DNA of 64,000 bases from Galbitalea sp. SE-J8. Its GTDB lineage: Bacteria > Actinomycetota > Actinomycetes > Actinomycetales > Microbacteriaceae. Below the pieces are notes generated by a model. The model saw only the letters and a program-made list of their open reading frames with translations. It searched no databases and was not told where the DNA came from. The first letter of the stretch is position 1. Each line of letters begins with the position of its first letter. The stretch spans positions 1-64,000 of the forward strand of contig NZ_JAUASV010000009.1 in assembly GCF_030345695.1 (NCBI RefSeq). The letters are read 5' to 3'. Below are positions 25,806 to 34,305 of the stretch, piece by piece. Both the position numbers and the translations under genes were made by a program.

Positions 25806-26270
25806 TCACGGGGACGGCGGACGGATGACGTACACGTCCGCGTCGGGACGGCGCCGCATCGCGTCCCGCACCCGCGGGTCGACGCCGTCGACGAACGCCC
25901 GCACGCGCGCCCGCGCCTCCGCGACGAACTCGTAGAGCGCGAGCCAGAACCACGCGAGCACGAGCAGCACGGCCGGCACGACGGCGAAGGGCGAGGTCGT
26001 GACGCCCGCCGCGGCGAGCGCGACCGTGACGCCGAGCAGCACCGCGGCATCCGCCCATGACGTCGCGCGCGCGAGCCGCGAGCTGCGCCGCGCGACCACG
26101 AGCGCCGCGCCGACGCCGAGCACGACGAACAGCACGAAGCTCACGACGATCGTCGCGAGCACGTCGGTCGCGCCGTCCGCGGCCACGACGCCGCGGGCGA
26201 TCAGCAGCCAGGTGGGCAGCACGACGACGAGCGGCAGGAGCGCGAGATACGCGGCACGGCGGAGCACCAT
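25806..26270 (-). CDS. Four-helix membrane protein of unknown function
   Basis: A 154-residue protein with four hydrophobic segments (AYLALLPLVVVLPTWLLIA, VLATIVVSFVLFVVLGVGAALVV, ADAAVLLGVTVALAAAGV, AVVPAVLLVLAWFWLAL) and a charged C-terminal tail rich in Arg and Asp (VDPRVRDAMRRRPDADVYVIRPP). No family recognised with certainty; similar small membrane proteins are common in Microbacteriaceae. It is divergent from map with a 43-base gap, and tail-to-head with rplS. Confidence 0.7.
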   Translation of the reverse strand: MVLRRAAYLALLPLVVVLPTWLLIARGVVAADGATDVLATIVVSFVLFVVLGVGAALVVARRSSRLARATSWADAAVLLGVTVALAAAGVTTSPFAVVPAVLLVLAWFWLALYEFVAEARARVRAFVDGVDPRVRDAMRRRPDADVYVIRPPSP

Positions 26271-26313
26271 GGGCCGAGGGTAGCCTCGGGAGTCGAGTGA
26301 AAGCAGGGAATCG

Positions 26314-27084
26314 GTGATCGAGCTCAGGACCCCCGCCGAGATCGAGCAGATGCGCGCGGCAGGCACGTTCGTGGCATCCGTTCTCGAGGCCACCCGCGAC
26401 GCGGCCGACGTGGGCGTCGACCTGCTCGACCTCGACCGGCTCGCGCACCGGATGATCCGCGAGCGCGGAGCCGAGAGCTGCTACATCGACTACCACCCGT
26501 CGTTCGGCGCGTCCCCGTTCGGCAAGGTCATCTGCACCTCGGTGAACGACGCGGCGCTGCACGGGCTGCCGCACCGCTACCGCCTGCGCGACGGCGACCT
26601 GCTGTCGCTGGACTTCGCGGCATCCGTCGACGGCTGGGTGGCCGACTCGGCGCTGTCGTTCGTCGTCGGCACGCCCCGCGACGAGGACGTCGCGCTCATC
26701 GACACCGTCGAGCGCGCGCTCGCCGCCGGCATCACGGCCGCGGTCGTCGGCAACCGGCTCGGCGACATCTCGGCCGCGATCGGCGGCGTCGCCCACGCGG
26801 ACGGCTTCAGCGTCAACACGCAGTTCGGCGGGCACAGCGTCGGGCACGAGATGCACGGCGACCTGCACCTGCCCAACGACGGCCGCCCGGGCCGCGGCCT
26901 GCCGCTGCGCGCCGGGCTCGTCATCGCGATCGAGCCGTGGCTCATGCTCGGCACCGACGAGATCTACACGGATGCGGACGGCTGGACGCTGCGCAGTCGC
27001 GACGGCTCACGCGCGGCGCACGTCGAGCACACCGTCGCGATCACGGATGACGGCCCGCTCATCCTGACTGCTCGCCGGGCCTGA
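26314..27084 (+). CDS. map: Methionine aminopeptidase, type I
   Basis: Removes the initiator Met from nascent proteins. The 256-residue enzyme shows the metal ligands in order: two Asp in SLDFAASVDGWVADSA, His in GGHSVGHEMHGDLHLP, Glu in AIEPW and Glu in HVEHTVAI. The start is GTG 26314 with AGGGA upstream. The genome may carry another copy in the secY region, since this one stands alone; that cannot be checked here. Confidence 0.94.
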   Translation: MIELRTPAEIEQMRAAGTFVASVLEATRDAADVGVDLLDLDRLAHRMIRERGAESCYIDYHPSFGASPFGKVICTSVNDAALHGLPHRYRLRDGDLLSLDFAASVDGWVADSALSFVVGTPRDEDVALIDTVERALAAGITAAVVGNRLGDISAAIGGVAHADGFSVNTQFGGHSVGHEMHGDLHLPNDGRPGRGLPLRAGLVIAIEPWLMLGTDEIYTDADGWTLRSRDGSRAAHVEHTVAITDDGPLILTARRA

Positions 27085-27093
27085 AGCCGCGCA

Positions 27094-27185
27094 CGTTCGG
27101 CGGTAGAAGCTGCAAACGGACGGCGTTGTAACGCCCGCCGTTAGACCCCAACTCCGCCGATGGTGCGCGGATCTACCGCCGAACG
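27094..27185. repeat. Nested hairpin repeat between map and trmD
   Basis: CGTTCGGCGGTAG (27094-27106) and its complement (27173-27185) form a perfect 13-bp outer stem. Inside, ACGGCGTT-GT-AACGCC (about 27118-27136) forms a second hairpin. The two genes converge here, so it can act as a terminator, but the nested form resembles the palindromic mini-repeats elsewhere in the window. Confidence 0.75.
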
Positions 27186-27199
27186 GGAGGGAGCGGAGG

Positions 27200-27883
27200 C
27201 TAGTCGGGCGGGAGCAGGTCGGGGCGCACGCGGCGGGTGCGCTCGAGCTGCTGCTCGCGGCGCCACGAGGCGATCGCTCCGTGGTTGCCGCTGAGCAGCA
27301 CGGGCGGCACCTCGCGCCCGCGCCAGAGCGCGGGCTTCGTGTAGCTCGGGTACTCGAGCAGACCGTCCTCGTGGCTCTCCTCGTCGAGCGACGCCGGGTT
27401 GCCGATGACGCCCGGCACGAGCCGGCCGACCGCCTCGATGATCGCCATCGCGGCGACCTCGCCGCCGTTGAGCACGTAGTCGCCGAGGCTCACCTCGAGC
27501 ACCCGCGCCCGCGTCGAGGCGTCATCGATGACGCGCTGGTCGATGCCCTCGTACCGCCCGCAGGCGAAGACCAGGTGCGATTCGGCCGCGAGCTCGCGGG
27601 CCAGCGCCTGGGTGAAGCGCGTGCCGGCCGGGCTCGGCACGATGACGACCGCGGCATCCGTCAGCACAGCGTCGAGCGCCTCCCCCCACGGCTCGGGACG
27701 CATCACCATGCCCGCCCCGCCGCCGTACGGGGTGTCGTCGACCGTGCGGTGCCGGTCGTGGGTGTGTTCGCGCAGGTCGTGCACGCGCACGTCGAGCAGG
27801 CCCGAGCTGCGCGCCCTGCCGACGAGCGACACGTCGAGCACCCCGAAGAACCCGGGGAAGATGCTGATGACGTCGATGCGCAC
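27200..27883 (-). CDS. trmD: tRNA (guanine-N1)-methyltransferase TrmD
   Basis: TrmD methylates G37 of tRNAs and prevents frameshifting. The 227-residue protein has the knotted SPOUT core: [12 protein letters not shown] at the start, [37 protein letters not shown] and the C-terminal [13 protein letters not shown] with [19 protein letters not shown] 27881-27883 is the family start. It ends the operon rpsP-khpA-rimM-trmD. Confidence 0.96.
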   Translation of the reverse strand: MRIDVISIFPGFFGVLDVSLVGRARSSGLLDVRVHDLREHTHDRHRTVDDTPYGGGAGMVMRPEPWGEALDAVLTDAAVVIVPSPAGTRFTQALARELAAESHLVFACGRYEGIDQRVIDDASTRARVLEVSLGDYVLNGGEVAAMAIIEAVGRLVPGVIGNPASLDEESHEDGLLEYPSYTKPALWRGREVPPVLLSGNHGAIASWRREQQLERTRRVRPDLLPPD

Positions 27884-27912
27884 GGGGTTCAGCGTAGGCG
27901 GCGGAGCGGGGC

Positions 27913-28503
27913 TCAGTCGTCCGTCGGAGCGGGAGCGGACGGGCCGGCGCCGTCGTCGTCGGGCAGCTCCTCGAACAGCCCAGCGGGCGGCGTGACGGTC
28001 ACGGTTCCCGCGGCGATGTCGACGCTCGGCACGATCGCCTTGACGAACGGCACGAGCACCTCGCCGGTCGCCGTCGCGACGACGAGCAGGTCCTGCGCCG
28101 GGAAGTGGTCGACCCGGGCGACCCGGCCGACGCCCTGGCCGTCGCGCACGACGGCGAGGCCGACGAGCTGGTGGTCGAACCAGGCGTCCTCCTCCTGAGG
28201 CTCGTCGTCGTCGACGTCGACCCACAGGATGGCGCGCACGAGCGACTCGGCCGCCGTCCGGTCGGCCACGCCCTCGAAGAACGCGACCGGACTGCCGTTG
28301 TAGTAGCGCAGCTCGGTCAGCTCGAGGCTCTTGCCGTGCCACGGCGACTCGCGCGGCACCTGCAGCGAGAACGAGGCACCGGGCACGAAACGGCGGTCCG
28401 GGTCATCCGTGAACAGCTCGAGCTTGAGCGCGCCCTTGAGCCCGTGCGCCTTGAGGAGCCGGCCGACGCGGAGGCGCGTCGGAGCGTCGGATGCGGTGGC
28501 CAC
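27913..28503 (-). CDS. rimM: 16S rRNA processing protein RimM
   Basis: RimM helps assemble the 30S head with S19. The 196-residue protein has the N-terminal RimM barrel ([28 protein letters not shown]) and the C-terminal PRC-barrel ([40 protein letters not shown]). GTG 28501-28503 starts one base after the khpA stop. A short acidic, Pro-rich C-terminal tail is extra. Confidence 0.95.
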   Translation of the reverse strand: MATASDAPTRLRVGRLLKAHGLKGALKLELFTDDPDRRFVPGASFSLQVPRESPWHGKSLELTELRYYNGSPVAFFEGVADRTAAESLVRAILWVDVDDDEPQEEDAWFDHQLVGLAVVRDGQGVGRVARVDHFPAQDLLVVATATGEVLVPFVKAIVPSVDIAAGTVTVTPPAGLFEELPDDDGAGPSAPAPTDD

Positions 28504-28504
28504 C

Positions 28505-28741
28505 TCAGTCGTCGAGCACGTCGACGCGGATGCGGCGACCGTCGGCGAGGGCGGACACGAGCGTGCGGAGGGCCTTCGCCGTTCGGCCGGCGCGACCGAT
28601 CACGCGGCCCAGGTCGTCGGCGTGCACGCGAACCTCGAGCACGTCACCGCGCCCGGACGTGCGCTCGACGACCTGCACCTCGTCCGGGTGATCGACGATC
28701 CCCCGGACGAGGTGCTCGAGAGCGGGAGCGAGAGTGCTCAC
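28505..28741 (-). CDS. khpA: KH-domain RNA-binding protein KhpA
   Basis: A 78-residue protein with a single KH domain, including the [20 protein letters not shown] nucleic-acid-binding loop. KhpA binds many RNAs and, with KhpB/Jag, influences cell elongation and division in Gram-positive bacteria. The GTG start overlaps the rpsP stop by four bases (GTGA), so translation is coupled. Position between rpsP and rimM is the normal one. Confidence 0.94.
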   Translation of the reverse strand: MSTLAPALEHLVRGIVDHPDEVQVVERTSGRGDVLEVRVHADDLGRVIGRAGRTAKALRTLVSALADGRRIRVDVLDD

Positions 28742-29166
28742 GCCTCGTCGGCGGCCTCGGCGGCCGGCGCCTCGGCGACGGGTGCGGCCTTCTCGGCCTT
28801 CGGCCCTTCGGCAGGCTCGGGACGGCGCTTGAGCACGGGCTTCTTCTTCTCGTCCGCGACGAAGGCGACCGGCGCCTCCTTGGTCTTCACCGTGCTGACC
28901 GCGTTCTTGTCGCCCTTGAACCTGCCCCAGTCGCCGGTGAGCTTGAGGATCGCCTCGACCTGCGGGGTCGGCTGGGCGCCGACGCCGAGCCAGTACTGGG
29001 CGCGCTCCGAGTCCACCTCGATGAACGACGGCTCCTCGGTGGGGTGGTACTTGCCGATCTCCTCGATCGCCCGACCGTCGCGCTTGCTGCGCGAGTCGGC
29101 GACGACGATGCGGTAGTAGGGCGCGCGGATCTTTCCGAAGCGCTTGAGACGAATCTTGACAGCCAC
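28738..29166 (-). CDS. rpsP: 30S ribosomal protein S16 with extended tail
   Basis: S16 stabilises the 30S body. The first 80 residues are a normal S16 ([39 protein letters not shown]). The total of 142 residues is longer than usual because of an Ala/Glu/Pro tail with a [20 protein letters not shown] stretch. The DNA of this tail contains CTTCGGCAGGCTC (28806-28818), also found in the rpsB tail in the same frame. GTG 29164-29166 is chosen for AGGAG four bases upstream. Confidence 0.95.
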   Translation of the reverse strand: MAVKIRLKRFGKIRAPYYRIVVADSRSKRDGRAIEEIGKYHPTEEPSFIEVDSERAQYWLGVGAQPTPQVEAILKLTGDWGRFKGDKNAVSTVKTKEAPVAFVADEKKKPVLKRRPEPAEGPKAEKAAPVAEAPAAEAADEA

Positions 29167-29313
29167 AATTCTCCTGATGACGTGTGTGTGTTGGTGGCGA
29201 ACCGCTGGCCGTGAGCGTGGGGGCACACTCGGCACGAAAGCTCTGAGTCTTGGTTACTCGGGGTGGAGTCGCCGGATCGGATAGAGGGTCGGACCGCGGC
29301 GGAACCCGATCGT

Positions 29314-29327
29314 CCATTGTGCCAGAT
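29314..29327 (-). promoter_or_regulatory. rpsP promoter element
   Basis: On the minus strand this reads ATCTGGCACAATGG, identical to the rplS element. CACAAT may be the -10 hexamer, with TTACGC 18 bases upstream as a possible -35. It gives a leader of roughly 140 bases before the rpsP GTG. The region 29167-29443 contains no gene. Confidence 0.5.
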
Positions 29328-29443
29328 TTCCCGGGGGCCGCGTAACCCGCCGCGGGACGGCATCCGTTCTCCGCCCGGTCCGCTCCGTTACGCCCGGCGC
29401 GTGACGTGCCGACGTCGCCCCCCGCGGATGCCAGACTCACCGC

Positions 29444-30586
29444 ATGGCCGTCGACTTCGCCCCGTCGCAGCGCAGCACCGTGGGCATCGAGTGGGAGCTC
29501 ATGCTCGCCGATCCGGCGACCGGGGAGCTCGTCGGACGGGGCCCCGAGGTGATCGAGCGGGTCGCGGCATCCGTCGATCCGGAGGCGCGCCACACGATCA
29601 CCGCGGAGCTGCTCACCAACACGGTCGAGGTGACGAGCGGCGTGGGCCGCGACGTGAGCGAGGCGGTCGACGACATCGCCGCGGCGATCGCCGCCGTGCG
29701 CGCGGCCACCGATCCGCTCGGCGTCGAGCTGATGTGCGCCGGCAGCCACCCGTTCGCGCAGTGGTACGAGCAGGCGGTCACCGACAAGACGCGCTACCAC
29801 ACCCTCATCGAGCGCACCCAGTGGTGGGGTCGGAACATGATGATCTGGGGCGTGCACGTGCACATCGGCGTCGAGGATGCGCGCAAGGTGATGCCGCTCG
29901 TCGGCGCACTGACCGCGACGCTCCCGCACCTGATCGCGCTCACCGCGTCGAGCCCGTTCTGGGCGGGCGAGCGCACCGGGTACGCCTCGAACCGCTCGCT
30001 CGTGTTCCAGCAGCTGCCGACCGCGGGGCTGCCCTGGACGCTGCCCGACTGGCCGGCCTACGAGGAGTACCTCGACGACATGGTGCGCACCGGGATCATG
30101 CACGATGCGACCGAGGTGCGCTGGGACATCCGTCCGGCGCCGCGCTGGGGCACGATCGAGGTGCGCGCGTTCGACGGCATGTCGACGCTGCCCGAGCTCG
30201 CCGCCGTCGCGGCGCTCACGCAGTCCCTCGTCGAGCGCTACTCGCGCGACCTCGACGCGGGCCGCGCGCTGCCGACGCTGCCACCCTGGTACCACCGGGA
30301 GAACAAGTGGCGCGCCGCGCGCTACGGCCTCGAGGCGGACGTCATCATCGACCGCCGTGGCCGGGAGCGGCCCGTGCGTGCGCACCTGGACGAGCTCGTC
30401 GACGAGCTGCTGCCGGTCGCGGCCGAGCTCGGCTGCGCGTCCGAGCTGCTCGGCGTGCGCACCACGCTCGCGACCGGCGCGAGCTACCAGCGGCAGCTCG
30501 CGGTGGCGGATGCCGCGGGCGGCGACCTGCGCGCGGTCGCCCGGCACCTCATCCGGGAGTTCCGCGCCCCCATCCAGTCCGTGTGA
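29444..30586 (+). CDS. Carboxylate-amine ligase, GCS2/YbdK type
   Basis: A 380-residue enzyme of the glutamate-cysteine ligase type 2 family: STVGIEWELMLADPATGELV at the start, HPFAQW, WWGRNMMIWGVHVHIGVED and the APRWGTIEVRAFDG metal-binding segment. YbdK-type enzymes have weak glutamate-cysteine ligase activity in vitro; since Actinobacteria normally use mycothiol, the true substrate is uncertain. The last codons and the stop lie within a perfect palindrome (30574-30655). Confidence 0.9.
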   Translation: MAVDFAPSQRSTVGIEWELMLADPATGELVGRGPEVIERVAASVDPEARHTITAELLTNTVEVTSGVGRDVSEAVDDIAAAIAAVRAATDPLGVELMCAGSHPFAQWYEQAVTDKTRYHTLIERTQWWGRNMMIWGVHVHIGVEDARKVMPLVGALTATLPHLIALTASSPFWAGERTGYASNRSLVFQQLPTAGLPWTLPDWPAYEEYLDDMVRTGIMHDATEVRWDIRPAPRWGTIEVRAFDGMSTLPELAAVAALTQSLVERYSRDLDAGRALPTLPPWYHRENKWRAARYGLEADVIIDRRGRERPVRAHLDELVDELLPVAAELGCASELLGVRTTLATGASYQRQLAVADAAGGDLRAVARHLIREFRAPIQSV

Positions 30587-30655
30587 GGACGTTTTGCGCG
30601 TGTGAGGACGGCCCGGGCCGTCCTCACACGCGCAAAACGTCCTCACACGGACTGG
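30574..30655. repeat. 82-bp perfect palindrome, TGAGGACG family copy 3
   Basis: Positions 30574-30614 are exactly complementary to 30615-30655, with no loop and no mismatch; allowing one mismatch the symmetry extends about eight bases further on each side. The arms contain the doubled TGAGGACG of copies 1 and 2, here with TTTTGCGCG between them. The left arm includes the last codons and stop of the GCS2-type gene. Between convergent genes, it can terminate both. Confidence 0.95.
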
Positions 30656-30679
30656 CTGGGGGCAGCCGAGGGGGCGGGG

Positions 30680-33600
30680 TCACACGGGGTCGACGAGGGT
30701 GAGGAACGCGCTCAGCTCCGCGACCTGCTCCGGGCGGTGCGGCAGGTGCTCGGCGAGCCCCGGCGAGTAGACCAGGAACGCCGCCCACTGCGCCCGCGAG
30801 ATCGCGACGTTGAGCCGGTTGCGGTTGATGAGGAAGTCCATGCCGCGCGGCACGTCCGCGGCGCTCGACGCGGCGAGGCTCGTGATCGACACGACCGCCT
30901 CCCGGCCCTGGAACTTGTCGACCGTGCCGACCTGCACCCCCGTCAGCCCGACGGCGTCGAGGGCGTCGCGCAGCAGGGCGACCTGCGCGTTGTACGGCGT
31001 CACGACGATGACGTCCGCCGGCCCGAGCGGCTCGCGCACGCGCGGCGGATCGAGCGTCGGATCGGACCACGGGGTGCCGATGAGCGCCAGGGCGAGGCCG
31101 ACCACGGCATCCGCTTCCTCGGGCGACTCCGTGCTGCGTCCCTCGTGCGGCACGGGCACCGCCTGCAGACCCGGCGTCACGCCCTCGAGCGAGCGCGTCG
31201 CGGTGCACGGATGCGCGCGCAGGGCGCCCTCGTACGCGAGACGCGACACGGGCGCGGTGACGGCCGTGTGCATCCGCCGGGACTCGGCCAGGAAGTAGCC
31301 GAGCTCGGGCGGCAGCACGCGGTGCTCGTCGCTCACGAAGCCGAGCGCCGAGCCGTCGACCGGCGCGGGGTGGATGCCCTGGCTCACCTGCGGCAGCTGC
31401 TGCGGGTCGCCGAACAGCAGCAGGTTCCGCGCCGCGGACGCCACGGCGATCGTGTTCGCGATCGAGAACTGACCGGCCTCGTCGATGACGAGCAGGTCGA
31501 GGCTGCCGGGGCGCACGCGGGCCGGGTTCGTGAGGTCCCACGCGGTGCCGCCGACGACGTAGCCGCGGGCCGCGCGCTGCGCCTGGAAGATCGCGTACCC
31601 GTCGCGCTCGAGCACCGTGAAACGGGCCGTCGCATCCGCCGTCGACTTGCCGACGAGGTCGGGGTCGAGCCCGGCCGCGACGACGCGCTCGAGCACGTGC
31701 TCGACGACCGCGTGCGACTGCGCGACGACCCCGACGCGCCAGCCGTGCTCCGCGACGAGCCGGCGGATGACGTGCGCGGCCACGTAGGTCTTGCCCGTTC
31801 CGGGCGGGCCCTGCACCGCGAGATACGACCGGTCGAGGTCGAGCAGCGACGCGACGAGCGCGTCGACGGATGCGTCGGGCGAGGCGAGCGGCGCGAGCGC
31901 GCCCGAGCGGGTGCGCGGCGGCGTGCGCCGCAGCAGGTCGGTGACCGGACCGAGCGGGAACGCGGGCGCCGCGTCGATGAGCGACTGCCCCCACGACTCG
32001 ATCGCGGCGACGAGCTTGTCGGCGCGCGGCGGCGACGCCGGGGTGAGCGCCACGGGAACGGTGCGCCACGGCTGCACGTCGGGCGGGCAGGTCTCGTCGA
32101 CGATCACGGACCCGTCCGCGAGCTCCTCGACGACGCGCACGCCGCGGTACGGACGCGATCCGGGCTTCGCGCCGCGCACCCGGAACGGTCCCGGGTGGTC
32201 GTAGACCGCGAACGGCTCGTTCGACACCCTGCTGCCGGGCGCCCACTCCCCCGCGAGCCGTAGCCGGCGCGCGGCCAGGCGCGCCCGCGGCGGCACGTGC
32301 CAGTCGTCGAGCACCTCCGCGCGCTCGACGCGCAGCACGTCGCGCGTGTTCGCCCAGTCGTCGATCGGGTCGGCGAGACGCGAGTAGTGCGCCCACCAGA
32401 ACGCCTTGTTCTCGCGGCGGTGGTAGTCGATCGCGGCCGACGCGAGGGCGTAGGCCGCCTCATCCGCCGACCGCTCCCGGAACGGCTCGCCCGCGAGCAC
32501 GGCGAGGGCCTGCGCCGTCTCGCTCGGCTCGTCGCGGGCGACCTCGTCGGGGTCGTAGTCGTCGAGCGAGCCGGGCGCGACGCCGCGCTCGGCGGCGAGC
32601 GAGAGCATCCAGTCGCGCAGCCGGTGCGTCGACACGACGTCGTAGCGGTTGTAGTCCGCGATCTCGGCGAGCAGGCGCTCGGCCACGGCATCCGCGCCCG
32701 CATCCCGCGCCGCACGGAACGCGACGTACTGCTCGATCGACGCGACGGCGCTCGTCACGCCCTCCTCGTCGCGCAGCTCGTCGCCCATGTAGATCGGCTC
32801 GAGCTTCTTGATCGAGTACGACCGGGTGCCGATGCGCAGCGCCTTGCGCACGATCGGGTAGAGGTCGACGAGCACGTCGTCGCGCAGCAGGTCGTCGACA
32901 TCGGCCTCGCCGACCCCGTGCCGCGCGGCGATCGACAGCAGGTGGGTGCGCTCGTAGGCCGCGTAGTGGTAGATGTGCAGGCGCGGATGCCGCTGCCGCC
33001 GCTCGCGGATGAACGCCAGGAAGTCGAGCAGCGCCCGGCGCTCCTCGCGCAGGTCATGCGCCCAGAACGCTCGGAACCCCTCGTCGGGGCCGCACAGTCC
33101 GAACAGGTAGTCGATGCCCCACTCGGTGCCCGCGCCGGCGGCACCCCCGCCGCCCGGGCGCGGCTCGGCGTACAGCGGGTCGCCCTCGAAGTCGAAGAAC
33201 ACGTCGCCCTCGTCGGGCACCGGGATCGCACCCAGCTCGGCGGCGGAGAACACCTCGACGGGCGGCGGCGCGCCGACCGCGCGGGCGAGCTGAGCCCGCG
33301 CCTGCAGGCGCAGCGACGCGAGGCCCGTCGTCGTGATGCCCTCGACGGCCGCGCTCGACGGCAGCTCCGCCAGCTCGTCGATCGTGCGGATGCCGGCGCC
33401 CAGCAGGTGCGCGCGCTGCGTGCCGCGCATGCCCGCGACGAGGAACAGGTCGCGCGCCGCCTCCAGCTCCGCCGCGCAGAAGTCGCAGTGCCCGTCGGCC
33501 GCGTAGCGCGGGTCGAGCCAGGGCGCCGCGGTCGCGGTCGGCTCGGCGAGGCGCTCCGCGACGATCGCGTCGAGGCGCGCCTTGCGCCGCCGGTAGACGG

Positions 33601-34198
33601 GGGCGATGTCGGCGACCGAGTGCGCGCTCGTCGTGCCGTCGCCGAGCAGCAGCTCGACGGTGTCGTCGACCGGCACCCCGTTCCGCTCGAGCTGCTCATG
33701 GTAGGCCGCGAGCTGGAGCAGCGCGGTCACCTTCGCCCGCCGGGCGAGCTTGGTGTCCTGCACGCGGTAGCGGCCGGAGGGCTGCCGCACGATGAAGTCC
33801 GCGAACCCGATGAACGGCGAGAGCGCGCCCGTTCGGCCGACACCGGCCGGCGCCGTCTCGCTCGCGAACGTCGCCTGGAACACGACCGGCGCCCCGGCCG
33901 CGAAGCCCGCGAGCGTGGCGGCCACGGCATCCGTCACCTGCTGCGCGTCGCGCACGTCGGGCCGCTCGATCTCGACGACGCCGGGGCCGAACTCGGCGCG
34001 GTAGGCATCGAGCTGGTGCCGCTCGTGCACGTCGCCGAGCGCCCCCGCCCGCACGAGCATCGGGTCGTCGGGCACGGCGAGCGCCTCAATGCGGCCGAGC
34101 TTCGCGTCGAGGGTGCGCACGAACGCGAACTCGCACTGCGACGCGACGGTCAGGTCGCTCGCGCTCGTGACGACCGCGCCATCCGCTCGAACGAACAT
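30680..34198 (-). CDS. TM0106-type RecB-like nuclease fused to SF1 helicase
   Basis: A 1172-residue fusion. The N-terminal half is a RecB-family nuclease: FADFIVRQPSGRYRVQDTKLAR gives the D...D-x-K core, and CEFAF plus HCDFC supply cysteines that could hold an Fe-S cluster as in Cas4/AddB. An RNase H-like segment follows (VFFDFEGDPLY, IYHYAAYERTHL, YNRYDVVSTHRL). The C-terminal third is an SF1B helicase: GPPGTGKTY near residue 800, LLVIDEAGQFS, GDPQQLPQ, VGTVDKFQGREA and NVAISRAQ. Proposed role is DNA end processing or nucleic-acid surveillance; a defence role is possible but unproven. It is not flanked by defence genes. Confidence 0.88.
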   Translation of the reverse strand: MFVRADGAVVTSASDLTVASQCEFAFVRTLDAKLGRIEALAVPDDPMLVRAGALGDVHERHQLDAYRAEFGPGVVEIERPDVRDAQQVTDAVAATLAGFAAGAPVVFQATFASETAPAGVGRTGALSPFIGFADFIVRQPSGRYRVQDTKLARRAKVTALLQLAAYHEQLERNGVPVDDTVELLLGDGTTSAHSVADIAPVYRRRKARLDAIVAERLAEPTATAAPWLDPRYAADGHCDFCAAELEAARDLFLVAGMRGTQRAHLLGAGIRTIDELAELPSSAAVEGITTTGLASLRLQARAQLARAVGAPPPVEVFSAAELGAIPVPDEGDVFFDFEGDPLYAEPRPGGGGAAGAGTEWGIDYLFGLCGPDEGFRAFWAHDLREERRALLDFLAFIRERRQRHPRLHIYHYAAYERTHLLSIAARHGVGEADVDDLLRDDVLVDLYPIVRKALRIGTRSYSIKKLEPIYMGDELRDEEGVTSAVASIEQYVAFRAARDAGADAVAERLLAEIADYNRYDVVSTHRLRDWMLSLAAERGVAPGSLDDYDPDEVARDEPSETAQALAVLAGEPFRERSADEAAYALASAAIDYHRRENKAFWWAHYSRLADPIDDWANTRDVLRVERAEVLDDWHVPPRARLAARRLRLAGEWAPGSRVSNEPFAVYDHPGPFRVRGAKPGSRPYRGVRVVEELADGSVIVDETCPPDVQPWRTVPVALTPASPPRADKLVAAIESWGQSLIDAAPAFPLGPVTDLLRRTPPRTRSGALAPLASPDASVDALVASLLDLDRSYLAVQGPPGTGKTYVAAHVIRRLVAEHGWRVGVVAQSHAVVEHVLERVVAAGLDPDLVGKSTADATARFTVLERDGYAIFQAQRAARGYVVGGTAWDLTNPARVRPGSLDLLVIDEAGQFSIANTIAVASAARNLLLFGDPQQLPQVSQGIHPAPVDGSALGFVSDEHRVLPPELGYFLAESRRMHTAVTAPVSRLAYEGALRAHPCTATRSLEGVTPGLQAVPVPHEGRSTESPEEADAVVGLALALIGTPWSDPTLDPPRVREPLGPADVIVVTPYNAQVALLRDALDAVGLTGVQVGTVDKFQGREAVVSITSLAASSAADVPRGMDFLINRNRLNVAISRAQWAAFLVYSPGLAEHLPHRPEQVAELSAFLTLVDPV

Positions 34199-34215
34199 GG
34201 GCCGACCCTACCCAA

Positions 34216-34279
34216 CGCTGAGGGGACGCATCCTGTCGGAATCGCACCCGGGATTCCGACAGGATGCGTCCCCTCAGCG
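34216..34279. repeat. GCTGAGGGGACGCATCC hairpin, copy 1
   Basis: Perfect 27-bp arms at 34216-34242 and 34253-34279 with a 10-base loop. The arms begin CGCTGAGGGGACGCATCC and continue with TGTCGGAAT. It lies between the stop of the amidohydrolase gene and the start of the nuclease-helicase gene (both minus strand). Related copies are at 36647-36710 and 48484-48547. Confidence 0.9.
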
Positions 34280-34305
34280 ACCAGGGCACCCAGGGACCAG
34301 GACGC

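Noticed and set aside
30680-34198. Calling the nuclease-helicase gene a phage-defence locus
   Set aside because: No recognised defence genes, mobile elements or partner genes surround it; homologues are widespread in Actinobacteria.
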